Shown here piece by piece: positions 56,329-64,000 of a stretch of 64,000 bases of DNA. Below the pieces are notes generated by a model that saw only the letters and a list, made by a program, of their open reading frames with translations, had not been told where the DNA came from and did no database searches. The stretch is from Spirometra erinaceieuropaei (Eukaryota; Platyhelminthes; Cestoda; Diphyllobothriidea; Diphyllobothriidae). A program made the position numbers and the translations under genes. The DNA is taken from contig CACRXP010000030.1 in the NCBI GenBank assembly GCA_902702965.1, positions 1,825,853 to 1,889,852 of the forward strand, written 5' to 3'. Positions within the stretch are counted from its first letter, which is position 1. Each line of letters starts with the position of its first letter.

Positions 56329-57669
56329 GTGAAACACACCTACAATTTGTCCAAGTGGATGTACTCAAAACTGAAGTTCCTCCAAGGCAATTCAACTACC
56401 TCAGTTCGATCAGCCTCTCAATTCCTCATAGACCTCCGAGGTCGGAGGATTCAATCGGACGAAATCATGGTCTCCTTCGATGTGACGTCGTTATTCACAT
56501 CCATCCCACCAAACGTGGCCCGCGAAGTCTTACGCAAGAGACTTGAAGAGGCGTACGATGAGACTCAGAATGCCCTCAAAATTGAACACCTCATGAGGTT
56601 GTTTGAATTCTGCCAACAAACTTTTTTCACTTTTGCGGGAGAGACCTATGAACAAATCAAGGGAACCCCAATGGGCTCACCGGTCTCCGGTTTGGTGGCA
56701 GAACTGGTCCTACAGGAGTTAGAAAAGATTGCCTTCGTCCAACTTGAACCGGTATTTTGGCGCCGTTACGTAGACGACACGTTCGTCATAGTAAAGAAGA
56801 ACATGCTGCAACATTTCCACAGCCTGCTCAACGCAGTATTCCCTGATATAAAATTCACGAGGGAAGAAGAACAGGAACAGCAGTTGCCCTTCCTGGATGT
56901 GCTCGTCAGACGAAACCTTAACGGTGAACTTGAAACGACTGTTTATAGGAAGGCTACGAACACCACACAGCTTCTGAGTTTTCACAGAAACCATCCGGTG
57001 GCTCACAAACGAAGCTGTGTGAAGACGCTCTTCAAACGGATCCAAAGTCATTGCAGCAAACCGGAGGACAGAGCACGTGAGGCCCGTTATCTCCGCGACC
57101 AGTTTGTGCAAAATGGCTATCCGAGGGCATTCATAAGTCGCTGCCTACGCGGTCGCCACCAGAGAACTCGAACATCAACGCCACTGACGATATGGCATTC
57201 TCTGCCATACATCAAGTGTGTTTCAGAAGCGACCGAGCGCATTGCTGCGGAGCTAGGTGTTGGAATTGCACACCGCCCCAAAGCCACCATGCGCAGTAGG
57301 GTCATGAAAATTAAAGACCGGTTGAAACCTGAAGAGCAATCTGGAGTAGTGTATCGCATTCCGTGTCAAAATTGTCCTTGTAATTACACAGGACAGACTG
57401 GACGCATGCTCGGATCGCGCATACACGAACATGAGCTGGCTGTACGGCGAGGCGACGCACTATCACAAGTGGCCGCCCACACCTACGAAATGGGTCACGA
57501 GTTTGACTTCGCAGCCACCAAAATAGTCGCCCACGCCGGAAACAAGACAGGCCGAGAATTGATTGAAGCCTGGGCCTCGGATGAGAACTCGGTCAATCGA
57601 TTTATCGATCTGGCGCCGGCGTACAGAGCCCTTCGTAGTCACCTCCAGTCGTGCGACGTCGGTCGATGA
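56329..57669 (+). CDS. Penelope-like element protein: reverse transcriptase + GIY-YIG nuclease (5'-truncated)
   Basis: The only long intact frame in the window (446 codons). RT motifs: DVTSLFTSIP (residues 51-60), KGTPMGSPVSG (111-121), RRYVDDTFVIV (145-155, catalytic DD), LPFLDVLV (186-193), HKRSCVKTLF (226-235). A linker (WHSLPYIKCVSEATERIA) leads to the GIY-YIG domain: GVVYRIPCQNCPCNYTGQTG (339-358 region), R-I-H-E-H-E, and GHEFDF to the end. PLE proteins are usually longer; here the first RT motifs are missing. Similarity starts at TYNLSKW, so the true start is lost and the first codon (GTG) is not an initiator. No frame breaks in what remains suggest a recent copy. The nuclease nicks DNA and the RT copies element RNA at the nick. 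Confidence 0.93.
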   Translation: MKHTYNLSKWMYSKLKFLQGNSTTSVRSASQFLIDLRGRRIQSDEIMVSFDVTSLFTSIPPNVAREVLRKRLEEAYDETQNALKIEHLMRLFEFCQQTFFTFAGETYEQIKGTPMGSPVSGLVAELVLQELEKIAFVQLEPVFWRRYVDDTFVIVKKNMLQHFHSLLNAVFPDIKFTREEEQEQQLPFLDVLVRRNLNGELETTVYRKATNTTQLLSFHRNHPVAHKRSCVKTLFKRIQSHCSKPEDRAREARYLRDQFVQNGYPRAFISRCLRGRHQRTRTSTPLTIWHSLPYIKCVSEATERIAAELGVGIAHRPKATMRSRVMKIKDRLKPEEQSGVVYRIPCQNCPCNYTGQTGRMLGSRIHEHELAVRRGDALSQVAAHTYEMGHEFDFAATKIVAHAGNKTGRELIEAWASDENSVNRFIDLAPAYRALRSHLQSCDVGR

Positions 57670-57720
57670 TTGGGCCTACGTGCCTTATAACTGTCGCCTA
57701 TCCTGTTTCTGCCACTACCT

Positions 57721-57754
57721 CTGACGATGGACTCCTGTACGAGTCTGAAAGCTC
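57721..57754 (+). ncRNA. Hammerhead ribozyme-like motif after the PLE frame
   Basis: CTGACGA (57,721-57,727), stem II GACTC/GAGTC with loop CTGTAC, GAAA, minimal stem III AG/CT and cleavage C at 57,754. Stem I has at least AGG/CCT. AATAAACG follows at 57,760. It lies 51 bases after the PLE stop, which ties this RNA motif to the element. Confidence 0.68.
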
Positions 57755-58449
57755 AGGATAATAAACGAATTGTTCCGGTGCTCGACTCCTCTTCTTCTTC
57801 AATTTTGCTTATGCTTAGAAGACCGATATTATTCTGTCATTCCCGCCAATAAGTCATTGTTTTGAGCTTAAATGTCGTCTGGATTGGCTGTCGTAGATCG
57901 GAACATACTCGAGCTGGCGTATCAGAAACTTCCCCATTTCCATCACCAGGGTAATGCTGTGTTCGTTCATGATGGCCTTGATTTATTCAGCCTTCCGCTA
58001 GCCCCGTATTATAACTGCACTCTATGCATAAAATTTGGCCTCCCCGTTTGCCGCTGCCTAACTTTGCCCTCCAGAGCTCGACCGCTGTGGACTCGCGTGA
58101 ACTTTGTCTCATTTGTGCTCGTCGGTCAGCAGACTGATCAGCCGCTGCCGCTCGTGTGAGTTTATTTCGGCCTCGCGAGCGCGTCCACGAGGCAGGGTAC
58201 CGTGGTGGTCAGGTGACCTCCGACCAACCCCTCCCCTCATTCCCTCGGGTGTCAACCGTCGTCTCCGCGTGACTTTGCTCGATCTTGTCCGAACCGACTC
58301 GAGTCTTGTGCGCACTGCCTGGTCCGTGGGATCAACTCTCGAGCACCACTGGCTCGGTCGATCACTCTTGTTTTCTCAAAGATGAAAATGTACGTGGCCA
58401 AAACTCCAGGCAGTTTATCCTTGTGGTTGATTGTTCGTGCACACTATTG
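57755..58449. other. Unassigned, partly GC-rich sequence
   Basis: Begins with the end of the PLE tail (CTCCTCTTCTTCTTC near 57,787). The rest (57,850-58,440) holds overlapping open frames on both strands without recognised similarity. Confidence 0.35.
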
Positions 58450-59412
58450 CAGTGCGTGACCGATCTCATGAAACGTTGGCTGTAATTCTGAGATGCGTTT
58501 TCGATTAGGAAGGATTACTTAGGTGGGATTTTAATATTGCTCATCATGAGACATAATCCTATAGTATTGCGGAGTCGTCAGGATGTCGGCCTTTGAATGC
58601 ACTACCTTTTGAACTTCTGCAGAAACCACACTGGGAAAAAATGACTACTTAAGTAGCATGCATTTTTCACATTGGTTTTCAATGGTCCTATAAATTTAAA
58701 TATAGTTTGTAGAAAACATGCACAAAACATGCTTTCTTTTATTTTTTTGGTAGAAAATCACCTTATCTTCACGTTTTCTACCCGAAAAAAGCGGATATTC
58801 GGATTTTGAAAAAGTTTCCAATTCGCGACTAGTATTGAGCCAGATCAACCGTTGCACTAGCGTTCAGCGATTCCAGTCTACAAGGTACATGCTATGCGCG
58901 TAAGAAAAATCACATATTCCTATATGCCTTTAAGAAGATACCATGCGAAGTTCGTTGAAATTTTGTAATGGATGCTGACTATGTTGTACGTTTCATGGGG
59001 AGCACTGGTAAACGGGCATGTGCAATGCTGTATGTATGGGCATCGTACGGTATTGAACGTTTTTTAAACCGAAAGATACCACTTCTTCGCGAATAAAACG
59101 TGAAGATAAGGTAATTTTCTACCAAAAAATAAACGAAAACATGTTTTGTACATGTTTTCTACAAAATATATTTGAATTTATAGGACCATCGAAAATCAAT
59201 GTGAATAATGCATGCTACTTAATTAGTCATTTTTGCCGAGTGTGGTTTCTGCAGAAGTTTAGAAAGTAGCGCATTCAAAAGCCGACATATTGGCGAGTCC
59301 GCAATACTATAGGATTATGTCTCATGAGCAATTTTACAATCCCACCTAAGTAATCCTTCATAATCGAAAACGCATTTCAGAATTTCAGCCAACATTTCAT
59401 GAGATCGGTTTC
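58450..59412. mobile_element. Foldback MITE, subfamily 2
   Basis: Left CAGTGCGTGACCGATCTCAT, right ...CATTTCATGAGATCGG with the last terminal bases altered. The arms are complementary over about 960 bp. Inner blocks (ACTACTTAAGTAGCATGCAT) are shared with subfamily 1, but the termini match the fragment at 1-132. Confidence 0.82.
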
Positions 59413-59925
59413 TGAGCCTCACCAATTCCATAATGTTTCAGAATTCTTGCTGTCACCTCTAAAACCTTCTTCAGATAGGAGATCGTGTGCAAGAATTTCG
59501 GTTTTTCTCTGCTCGGCCGCTCAAAGTAGGGTTTCCTCATGCACTTGCGTATGAAGGACTTCGAAAGGCCGTAGGTTTAAAGTAGGTCATGTCAGTGATT
59601 TATCTTCTTTCTCCCATTTTCGTCACTACAGTGTGTTTGAACGCGTTGAAAGAGGGCTCTGATGCAACTACATTTGTGGCAAAATGGGATGTTTGCTGCC
59701 GAATTGGAAGATGCGCTTTGTGCTACCAGCCTTACAGAGATCATTGTCCGTAGCTTCTGTATGGCATTTTTGCCACTTGTACATCAAGGAAGAACTAATG
59801 ATTGTTGGTTCCTTCCCCACAGGTAAGCTGGATTACGGAAGACTGAATTCGACGGTGCTTTAGAAGCCTGCACGTCGATCCTTTGGATTATAGCAGATGT
59901 GTTGTTGACCTGTCTGCCTCAGAAC
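59413..59925. other. Unassigned sequence
   Basis: No coding or repeat feature recognised. Confidence 0.35.
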
Positions 59926-59929
59926 TTTC

Positions 59930-60215
59930 ACTGCGTAAATTTTTGAGGATGATCCCCCAGCTCGTCATCAAACTAAAGGAGGTGTATTAAGACAACTAAT
60001 TAATTAACCGTGTCAAGCAAAGGATTCTACGATTGGCCGACGTCTGCGCCAATAGCCATCAATTGCATCTCGTCATTTCTTCAAGATTGTGTTTGGTTTT
60101 TATTTGTCCCTGAGAATTTTGTATGTGTCCCCTAAATCGATATGCTGATTGAGGTGTGCCACATCTGAGGTGGTCATATACACATTGGACACCGGGCACA
60201 AACTCCGGTGAGGAT
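59930..60215 (-). pseudogene. PLE 3' end, minus strand, degraded
   Basis: CTGCGTAAATTTTTGAGGAT...CCCCCAGCTCGTCATC is the complement of the PLE tail at 63,885-63,940. The following AACCGTGTCAAGCAAAGGAT, TTCTACGATTGGCCGACGTC and GCGCCAATAG parallel 63,110-63,160. The coding part is too decayed to translate. Confidence 0.7.
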
Positions 60216-60800
60216 TTAAAGGAGCTTCTAGACAACTTAGAAGGAGTTAGAGCTGCTTGCGACGAGATAATGGTTGCATTTTTCGTTTTTCCCCGATTTC
60301 GCTCAATTTAGCTAGGCGCTGCACCGAAGAACTCCTTCAAGCCCACCCTTCCGGGGTGCCTGCGGATGCTTCACGTCAACTCTTAGGTCTTTGTCTATAA
60401 TCAAACCTTCCCTTTTTCCAAACAACGCCCCTGGCAATCAAAGGATTCCACAACCGGTTTCCTGTAGAAGGCCATAATGCGGAAAACGGAAGCTATGGCT
60501 CTTCCTAGAGTTAACCAAAAACTAAGGCCGCACTATGTAGATGACAAGTTTTTCATCGTCAGGAAAAAGCAGTTAAATCTGTTTCACACAAATACTAACC
60601 CTATATTTCAAGGAATCAAGTTTACTTTCGTAACGGAGGCTGGTGGACAATTTCCATTCCTGGATGTCCTTGTAAGTCGAAAAACTGATGGACCACTTCG
60701 CACAGCAATTCACCACAAACAGACATTCAGAAGCTGCCCTATATTTTGAGGATAACCAACCCACTTCTCGTTAATGGAGTTCAGTCTACGGCCTTCTCAA
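60216..60800 (+). pseudogene. PLE reverse transcriptase fragment, + strand
   Basis: DEIMVAFFVFPRF (motif A region, damaged), EELLQAHPSG and then, after frame changes, EAMALPRVNQKLRPHYVDDK then FFIVRKKQLNLFH, QGIKFTF and QFPFLDVLVSRK (60,477-60,749). The YVDD motif is intact, but stops and frameshifts break the frame. It is head-to-head with the minus-strand tail on its left. Confidence 0.85.
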
Positions 60801-61194
60801 TCTTGCCAAAATGCACTGCTCTGATGAAAAAGTTATCCAGAGATAACCTTGTCATGTCTATGTCGGACAGACTTTCTGCTGTTATTAATTCGAATGGACA
60901 ATCTACAAAGTACTAATTTTTTGTATCTGTTTCTGTCCTTAATTATTTTTGACCTTTTATGCGCCCTCCTCCTTTATACGTCCTCATACGTAGCCTTTAT
61001 TAACTTGGTTGTAATATAGGCGTTTCTCGAAAATGTGACTTTTGTCGAAAATTATTTATTTTTATCTCAGTAAATAATATTTTCTTAACCAAACTTTGCT
61101 TTATTTCTTTGGCACATCGTTTATTTTCCGCTATCAGACTTTGGGAGCCGTAGTGTTTACCGATTTTGCGTTAAAGGCGTTAACCTGTGTTAAT
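60801..61194. other. Unassigned AT-rich sequence
   Basis: May include decayed PLE linker sequence at its left edge; otherwise nothing recognised. Confidence 0.35.
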
Positions 61195-61580
61195 TCGTGA
61201 CATTTCATGAGTTAGCACAGGTACTGTACTCTTCTTTTGAGTATGATATTGGAAGAAGACGTGATTTTCTACCGAATAAGTAAAAGAATGAATATTTTTA
61301 TGCATGTTTTCCATAAAATATAATTGAATTTTCAAGGGCATCGAAAATCAATGAGAAAATCGCATACTACGTAAGTAGTCATTTTTTGCAGAGTATAGAT
61401 CTTGCATGCAGCCGAAAATAAGTTCTTTCGAAAGCCGACACCCTGAGGTTCCGCTAACTGGATCATTATGGGTTTATGCTGCATCATGATTAGTTTTACA
61501 ACACTACTTAATTTGTCTTTTCGAAACGAGAACGCATTTCGAAATGTTGGTTGACATTTCATGAGTTAGCACATCTACTG
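61195..61580. mobile_element. Foldback MITE, partial
   Basis: An inner fragment ending in ATTTCATGAGTTAGCACATC then TACTG TA at the right. On the left a second copy of the same right terminus (CATGAGTTAGCACAGGTACTG) precedes interior sequence, so this is a rearranged or nested copy of the family at 22,544. Confidence 0.65.
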
Positions 61581-61639
61581 TAGGTACTAGTTAAAAACAC
61601 CAGACAGGCGTTTCGCCCGGTCTGGCCCTAAACGTCATG

Positions 61640-62200
61640 TCCCGGACACTTAACTCCGCAAAAAAGCCTGGTCAGCATGTAAAAAACTATCTCAGACGTC
61701 AGTGACAACCACATAGCATCGATTCTAGCGGAGACAGGGTGACACGGAAATTCTACTTCCTGCCCTACATGCCAAGAATTTCCGATGCGATCGCCCGACA
61801 ATTAACTCAGTTTGACCCACAAACCGGCTTTCATCCTGTGCACAGCATTATCAAAATAAATGACTCCATACCCAAGGAGTAACAAACAAATGTGATTTAC
61901 CGCATTCCTTGTGTTAACTGTTCCTACGTTTATGTTGGGCATCCGGCCGACGACTTGGGACCCGCATTAACGAACAAAAGCTGGCACACCGTCGACGGGA
62001 CCCTTTGTCTCTGGTGTTTGCGCATGCCCTTGAGTGTGGTCACCGCTTCATTTTGGACGGGACGGAAGTGATCGTCAATGCTAACATTAAACAGGCGCGT
62101 GGACTTCTCGAAACTAGGCACTAAAACACCAACAGTATCAACTGTCACGTCGACCTGGACGCTCACTACGAAAGTTTAAGTTCACGGCTCACAGACTTGC
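61640..62200 (+). pseudogene. PLE GIY-YIG fragment
   Basis: LPYMPRISDAIARQLTQF (linker), NVIYRIPCVNCSYVYVG (nuclease core) and, after a frameshift, GTRINEQKLAHRRRDPLS then ALECGHRF and NTNSINCHVDLDAHY. In-frame stops at 61,880 and near 62,122. This is a third PLE lineage, with a YVYVG rather than YTGQTG core. Confidence 0.82.
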
Positions 62201-62349
62201 ACCCACCCTAAAACAGTAACGCTAATTCATGTTCGGCCATGAAGAATATCACGGATTGCTCACCTCCTCCACACAGTGAACCAAGACTGAAACCCTCAAC
62301 ACCTTACCTTAAATTCTGGCACCTGTATTAACACGCTATTTTCATCCCC

Positions 62350-62600
62350 CCACACGGATGCCTGTTCTGCCGACGGGTGTGGTTGGCTGACGACGGCTAA
62401 TAAGCCAGATATGGCCACTCCAGTCTCCCTTGTCCTTGTCGGTAATTTTATTCTGCCCGTATGAAGCACCGCTATGTGGCTGGTTGCGGGGCCCGCGTGA
62501 GCCCCAAGGCCTAACGGAACGAATGAGTTCCTCAGCGCGATCGGTGAGCGCTCACACACCATTATATATACGTGCCACGTAAGCGCGGTCGCCCTCACCT
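62350..62600 (+). repeat. tRNA-derived SINE, 3' two-thirds
   Basis: GGCTGACGACGGCTAATAAG, CCACTCCAGTCTCCCTTGTC, GTGAGCCCCAAGGCC, GAACGAATGAGTTCC and GATCGGTGAGCGCTC follow the family consensus in order. The tRNA-like head is missing. Confidence 0.75.
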
Positions 62601-62720
62601 TTTTGGTTAGGATCTTGCTCGACTCCATTGTGTTCGCCAGTCAACGTGCTACTGTGGACAAAAAACATTGTGTCATAGGACACATCATACGTAATACGCA
62701 GACAACTCATTAGACGTGCA
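62567..62720 (+). repeat. Hammerhead-bearing SINE-like repeat, truncated copy
   Basis: CACGTAAGCGCGGTCGCCCTC, GGTTAGGATCTTGCTCGACTCC (B-box-like) and ATAGGACACATCATACGTAA match the 5' part of the repeat at 42,305. The copy breaks off before the ribozyme. Confidence 0.5.
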
Positions 62721-62784
62721 ACAGATCTGACGCAAGCAGCTGTCAGCGGTCAACAGTACACCATAGACCTTATGAAGCGAGGCA

Positions 62785-62980
62785 TATAATTACGTCAAGT
62801 AAGCGCGTCAGTCTCACAGACGTGATTAGGATTTCGCTCGATTCCATAGAGTGAGGGGTACGCGCTTACTTAGCATGTTTACATACCTCACTTCATAAGG
62901 CCTATAACGTACTGATGATCCGCAACGACTGTGAAACAGTTGTCTGTGTCTGGTCTGCTGCCTTCATAGCGAGCTGGTTA
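62785..62980 (+). repeat. Hammerhead-bearing SINE-like repeat (copy 2)
   Basis: GTCAAGTAAGCGCGTCAGTC, GATTAGGATTTCGCTCGATT, then the ribozyme at 62,898. The same order is seen at 42,305. The B-box-like GATTTCGCTCGATTCC suggests pol III transcription. Confidence 0.62.
62898..62957 (+). ncRNA. Type I hammerhead ribozyme motif
   Basis: CTGATGA (62,912-62,918), GAAA (62,932-62,935), stem III ACA/TGT with loop GT, cleavage C at 62,944; stem I ACGTA/TGTGT-type pairing plus a distal GGCC/GGTC helix. Stem II (CCG/CTG) has one mismatch, so activity may be reduced relative to 42,444. Confidence 0.72.
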
Positions 62981-63004
62981 TGTATCATATATATTGAAAA
63001 TAAG

Positions 63005-63960
63005 TAAGATTCTTTTGGGGAGGCAATAACCTTTAATGCGTAAATTTTCGGGTTTGGTTCCCCAGCTCTTCGTCAGACTTTTGGGTTATGTACAAAAACA
63101 GTTAACTGTTTAACCGTGTCGATCAAGTGATTCTATGATTGGCCGAAACCTGTGCCAATGCGCATCAATGGTTTTTCGCCACTCCCTCGGTATTGACTGC
63201 GCTCGCCTCCATTTGTCCTTGAGAAATTTGTATGTGGCATCTAAATCGACAGGCCGATTGATGCATGTCTCATCTGAGTGCATTGCCTTCAGGAATTCGT
63301 GGCAGGCGCCAACAATGCGAGTGTTTTCCCATGCAAATTTGTGTCCAGTGTACAGTGTGTGCATAGCCACCTGGGATAGGTGATCTTGTCTCCTCAGTGC
63401 CAACTGATGCTCATGTATGCGGGTTGAGGCAGATTTCCCAGTTTGGCCACAAAATACGGCATCACAACTGGAACATGATATTTTGTAGACAACACCTTTT
63501 CTATCAAAATAACCAGCCCTGTTCTTAGCGTGGACAAGCTGTGTACGCAAGGTGGCTGTGGGTTGGTGTGCTACTTGTATCTGGTGCTTTTTCAGCTGTC
63601 TTTCGACGAGTTCAGATACACTTTTCACGTATGGGAGGGTCCGCCAGGTGAATGTTTTTGGTACCCGAGTGGCCGTTGTTGTCTAAATACCTTTCTGCTT
63701 TAACTCATGTTTCATGCAATGACGTATAAAGTCGCGCGGGTACCCGTTGTGGGAAAATAATTTGTAAAGGTATTTCATTTCTGCTTGATAAGGTTCATCA
63801 TCAGAAACTAGTAGTGCAGGCCTCGGCCAACCAAATAATCACTTGTTCGACAAGGTTAAACAGTTATCTGTTTTTGAACATAACCCAAAAGTCTGTCGAC
63901 GAGCTGGGGAACCAGACTCGACAATTTACGCATTAAAGGCCATTTTCTTCCCAAATAATT
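63005..63960 (-). mobile_element. PLE copy bounded by inverted tails
   Basis: The left end (63,007-63,110) on the minus strand and the right end (63,855-63,960) on the plus strand carry the same tail: GGTTAAACAGTTA, AACCCAAAAGTCTG, GAGCTGGGGAACC, ATTTACGCATTAAAGG. Between them is a minus-strand GIY-YIG frame. The architecture is the same as at 35,327-35,924. I found no clear target-site duplication. Confidence 0.78.
63110..63790 (-). pseudogene. PLE GIY-YIG nuclease domain, 5'-truncated
   Basis: 63,628-63,110 is open: SVSELVERQLKKHQIQVAHQ, GVVYKISCSSCDAVFCGQTG, STRIHEHQLALRRQDHLSQ, TGHKFAWENTRIVGACHEFL, then INRPVDLDATYKFLKDKW and a C-terminal HWHRFRPIIE. Upstream in frame, across one stop near 63,685, is KYLYKLFSHNGYPRDFIRHC. 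The RT is absent. Cys residues before and in the GQTG core are retained, so the nuclease fold could be intact although the element is not. Confidence 0.88.
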
Positions 63961-64000
63961 TTACTTTCAATTAAATTTCTTGGAATGCTCGTTCTGCAGT

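Noticed and set aside
1..64000. CRISPR array, bacterial operon, rRNA or bona fide tRNA gene
   Set aside because: No regularly spaced repeats, no operon-like packing, and the tRNA-like heads all belong to SINE copies.

Overview
The window is eukaryotic and most resembles a flatworm genome, probably a cestode. It has one gene of short exons split by kilobase introns with GT-AG splice sites. It is densely packed with Penelope-like retroelements (PLEs, reverse transcriptase plus GIY-YIG nuclease), tRNA-derived SINEs, hammerhead-ribozyme repeats of the kind known from schistosomes, a Helitron and long foldback MITEs. There is no bacterial-style operon or CRISPR array. The flatworm assignment is inference from repeat content, and the species is not determinable here.

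Host gene. On the + strand a MATE/SLC47 (multidrug and toxin extrusion) transporter runs from at least about 3.5 kb to a stop at 33,541 with a poly(A) signal at 33,614. Eight internal exons (8145-8242, 11404-11517, 16543-16613, 19873-19981, 25120-25195, 26625-26694, 28356-28488, 31505-31599) join in phase and follow the order of MATE transmembrane segments 6/7 to 12. A last exon gives the C-terminal helix. Upstream exons at 3470 and, less surely, 2835, 4221 and 4860 are proposed. The helix 5/6 region and the N-terminus are not resolved. Compared with my recollection of human MATE1, three of the four membrane glutamates reported as essential are replaced.

Mobile DNA in and around the gene. The introns hold foldback MITEs (4.9-5.9, 11.7-16.0, 21.8-23.5 kb), a 3.35-kb Helitron (12,553-15,905) inserted precisely inside one MITE, SINE copies, and minus-strand PLE remnants (6.2-6.8, 25.4-26.6, 27.3-28.1 kb). 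Downstream of the gene (34-64 kb) I recognise no host gene. That stretch is mobile-element remnants separated by unassigned sequence. The best PLE is at 56.3-57.8 kb (RT with YVDD, GIY-YIG domain, hammerhead ribozyme 51 bases after the stop).

Main pattern. Several retroelement insertions are inverted (head-to-head) structures flanked by a single direct repeat: a 231-bp hammerhead palindrome at 38,979-39,209 (13-bp perfect repeat), a PLE at 35,327-35,924 (12 of 14), a hammerhead pair at 9,477-9,883 (10 of 13) and a SINE dimer at 2,223-2,672 (12-bp perfect). Further head-to-head PLE structures lie at 26.4, 60.2 and 63.0-63.96 kb. Hammerhead-like cores followed within about 10 bases by AATAAA recur in PLE tails, and a second hammerhead type sits in a SINE-like repeat at 42.3 and 62.8 kb. 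A third repeat family has terminal inverted repeats around a shared core motif, with degenerate telomere-like arrays inside two of its three copies.
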